Shown here piece by piece: positions 62,240 to 64,000 of a stretch of 64,000 nt of DNA. The position numbers and the translations under genes are program-made. The notes beneath the pieces were generated by a model. The model was not told the origin of the DNA. It did not search any database and saw nothing but the letters and a program-made list of their open reading frames with translations. The DNA comes from Clarireedia homoeocarpa (Eukaryota; Ascomycota; Leotiomycetes; Helotiales; Rutstroemiaceae), in the NCBI GenBank assembly GCA_001465935.1, contig LNKV01000055.1, positions 1 to 64,000 on the forward strand, given 5' to 3'. Every line of letters begins with the position of its first letter. Position 1 is the first letter of the stretch.

Positions 62240-64000
62240 ATGGACGCCCAGGGCATCCTCGCGGAAGCAATTGGGCTTCTTGTCGTCACAGTTTTTACTG
62301 TACCATCACTCATCATCATACTGCGAACAGCATACAAAAAGAAGAGAACCACTACCTGGGGCGATAATAAGGATGGAGAAACCACACCTGAGAGCGAAGC
62401 AGCTTTTACAACTACAATCCCAAAAGCATGTCTGTGTTTGAGCCTGATTTTTGGCATGCTCAATTTCGTCCTGAGAACAATACAGCTTGGCAACTCCAAA
62501 TTCTCTGTCGAGGGGGCAATCACCAATGGAATTGGATGGGTAAGCTTATATCAAAACCGTGGAATGATAATGCTAACATGGAAAGTTCCTTCTTATGATA
62601 CAAGTCTTCGCGACATGCTACACGAAAGATACCATTTTCAGTTACAATCAAGGCATATACATTGCAATCTCTTGCGTCGCATTTATCTGCATGGTATTAA
62701 CGCAAGATGTGGGAGTATTCCAAGATTCCTGGACATTTTCTACCCTGTTCTCTTCCATCCAAATCGTCGCGTTACTTGCCACTGCAATCTCAGCGACTTC
62801 AATACCACGAAGGCCTGCCGTATTTTACAACGGAGCTCCTGTTGTGAATGAACTGAATGCTTCCTTCCTTTCCAAATATAGTCTTTCATCACTTGGAGGT
62901 CTTCTCGCGCTTGCTAAAGCGAAGAATGACTTGAGCGCGGATGATTTGCCTGCTATGTCTTATCAAATGAGATCAAAAGACCTTCGAGAGCTTTGGGAAG
63001 AAAAGACTGGGACTGGGAGACTATGGGTAAACTTGTGGAACGTGTACAAATGGCGCTTGGCGTTACAAGTATGTCTTGGTGTGACGCAAACATGCTTTTT
63101 CCTCGGCCCTCAGTTTTCTATGTTGAACATCTTGAAAATAATTGAAGGAGGCGGGACTGGAAGAGAGCTAGCCCCTTGGGTAATCGCTTTTGGGATTATG
63201 ACCTTTTTATCTCTCTGGCTACAAAGTACCACGCCTCTGTCTCTATCACTGGATAAAACAACTAACTTGTGGGCGAACAGCAATCCAGGATCTCTTCAGC
63301 TGGACTAAGGTCTCTCTTCCCATGCGAGCTCAACTATCTGCTTTGGTCTTCGAAAAGATAACACGCAGAAAAGATGTCAAGAGCTATGTTTCAACGAACG
63401 AAGACGCAAGCTCTACGGACGATGACGATGTCGACAAGACGACACAAAAACTACTCAATCTTCTCGGGGTGGATGTGCAAAGGATAGCCGACTGTGCTTC
63501 GTAAGGGATACTCCCATTCTGGGACACAAAATCTTGCTGACTAGATATAAAGCGACTTGTTCAGCTTCATTCAAGCTCCCTTCCGCCTAGTTTTAGCAGT
63601 TGTTTTCTTGACGAATGTACTAGATTGGAGAGGAGTTCTACTTGGAATATCGTATGCCGAGCCTCTCCCAAATGGGGTTATTCTGTGCTAATTCTCATAG
63701 CTTCGTACTTATTTCATCCCCCGCTACTAGGTTCTTCTCTAGTAAGTTATTATTTTACGAGAATGCTCTTATGCAGGCTAGGGATAAGAAGGCAGCAATA
63801 ATGTCGGAAGCTTTTCAAGGCGCACGTCAGATTAAGTTCTCCGCACAAGAAGATCGCTGGGAAAGGGTGATCATGGGCCAAAGAGAAGTTGAACTCAATT
63901 GTCTCTGGAAGTTACTTCTTTACAGGATAGGTTTGATTGGTTGCTGGATCTTAAACCCTTTGATGACAGCCGCTATTTCATTGGGTATCCAAGCATATCT
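62240..64000 (+). CDS. ABCC (MRP-type) ABC transporter, 5' part
   Basis: Partial; the gene runs past the window end. Exons seen: 62240-62539, 62586-63225, 63281-63500, 63565-63651 and 63701-64000 (open), about 515 aa of an expected ~1400-1500. The ATG at 62240 (MDAQGILAEAIGLL) starts a hydrophobic N-terminal region like the TMD0 of ABCC proteins, followed by a linker (RRPAVFYNGAPVVNEL, residues about 180-195). The first core membrane domain follows, with VSLPMRAQLSALVFEKITRR and SEAFQGARQIKFSAQEDRWE as family landmarks. The intron 63226-63280 (55 nt, with branch-like ACTAAC) is needed to keep the frame. The nucleotide-binding domains lie outside the window. Such pumps export conjugates, drugs or secondary metabolites from the cell or into the vacuole. 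Confidence 0.88.

Overview
The window is nuclear DNA of a filamentous ascomycete. Genes carry many short introns (mostly 46-115 nt) with GT..AG ends, intergenic DNA is long, and protein families are typical of Pezizomycotina. The pairing of a melanin-type non-reducing polyketide synthase (PKS) with a C2H2 plus Zn2Cys6 regulator of the CMR1/PIG1/SMR1 type resembles the sclerotial-melanin locus (pks12 - smr1) known in Botrytis. A Leotiomycete, probably of the Sclerotiniaceae, is therefore the best guess. That placement is inference; no database search was made. Gene models were joined by hand from splice sites, reading phase and family alignment from memory.

Left part (1-9.7 kb): a shortened, membrane-anchored HSP70-like gene; a repeat-rich spacer with a 16-bp perfect hairpin, a pyrimidine microsatellite and about 3.5 copies of a ~77-bp tandem repeat; an unrecognised four-exon gene; and a full-size ABCG transporter. 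Next comes about 9 kb without a convincing gene (minisatellite and a strong hairpin), then the SMR1-like regulator (18.7-21.8 kb, +). A 4.6-kb spacer separates it from the seven-exon PKS (26.5-33.2 kb, -), so the two converge tail to tail. The PKS domain order is SAT-KS-AT-PT-ACP-ACP-TE. Two tandem CCG-N4-CGG palindromes lie about 150 bp upstream of its start codon and are plausible zinc-cluster regulator sites. The later melanin enzymes (THN reductases, scytalone dehydratase) are not in this window.

Middle (35.6-54 kb): a Cys-rich single-pass membrane protein, an ABM-fold small protein convergent with a FAD monooxygenase, a small spliced membrane protein, two APC-superfamily permeases of different families (general amino acid type and GABA/choline type), and a secreted M14 metallocarboxypeptidase. 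The last three would fit extracellular peptide breakdown and uptake.

Right part (54-64 kb): an AT-rich 431-bp element with ~70-bp terminal inverted repeats, an intron-containing tRNA-Val(AAC) with a duplicated 5' fragment beside it, a MetE/UROD-fold protein with a 23-nt micro-exon, a 3.7-kb gene-poor stretch, and the 5' part of an ABCC (MRP-type) transporter cut by the window end.
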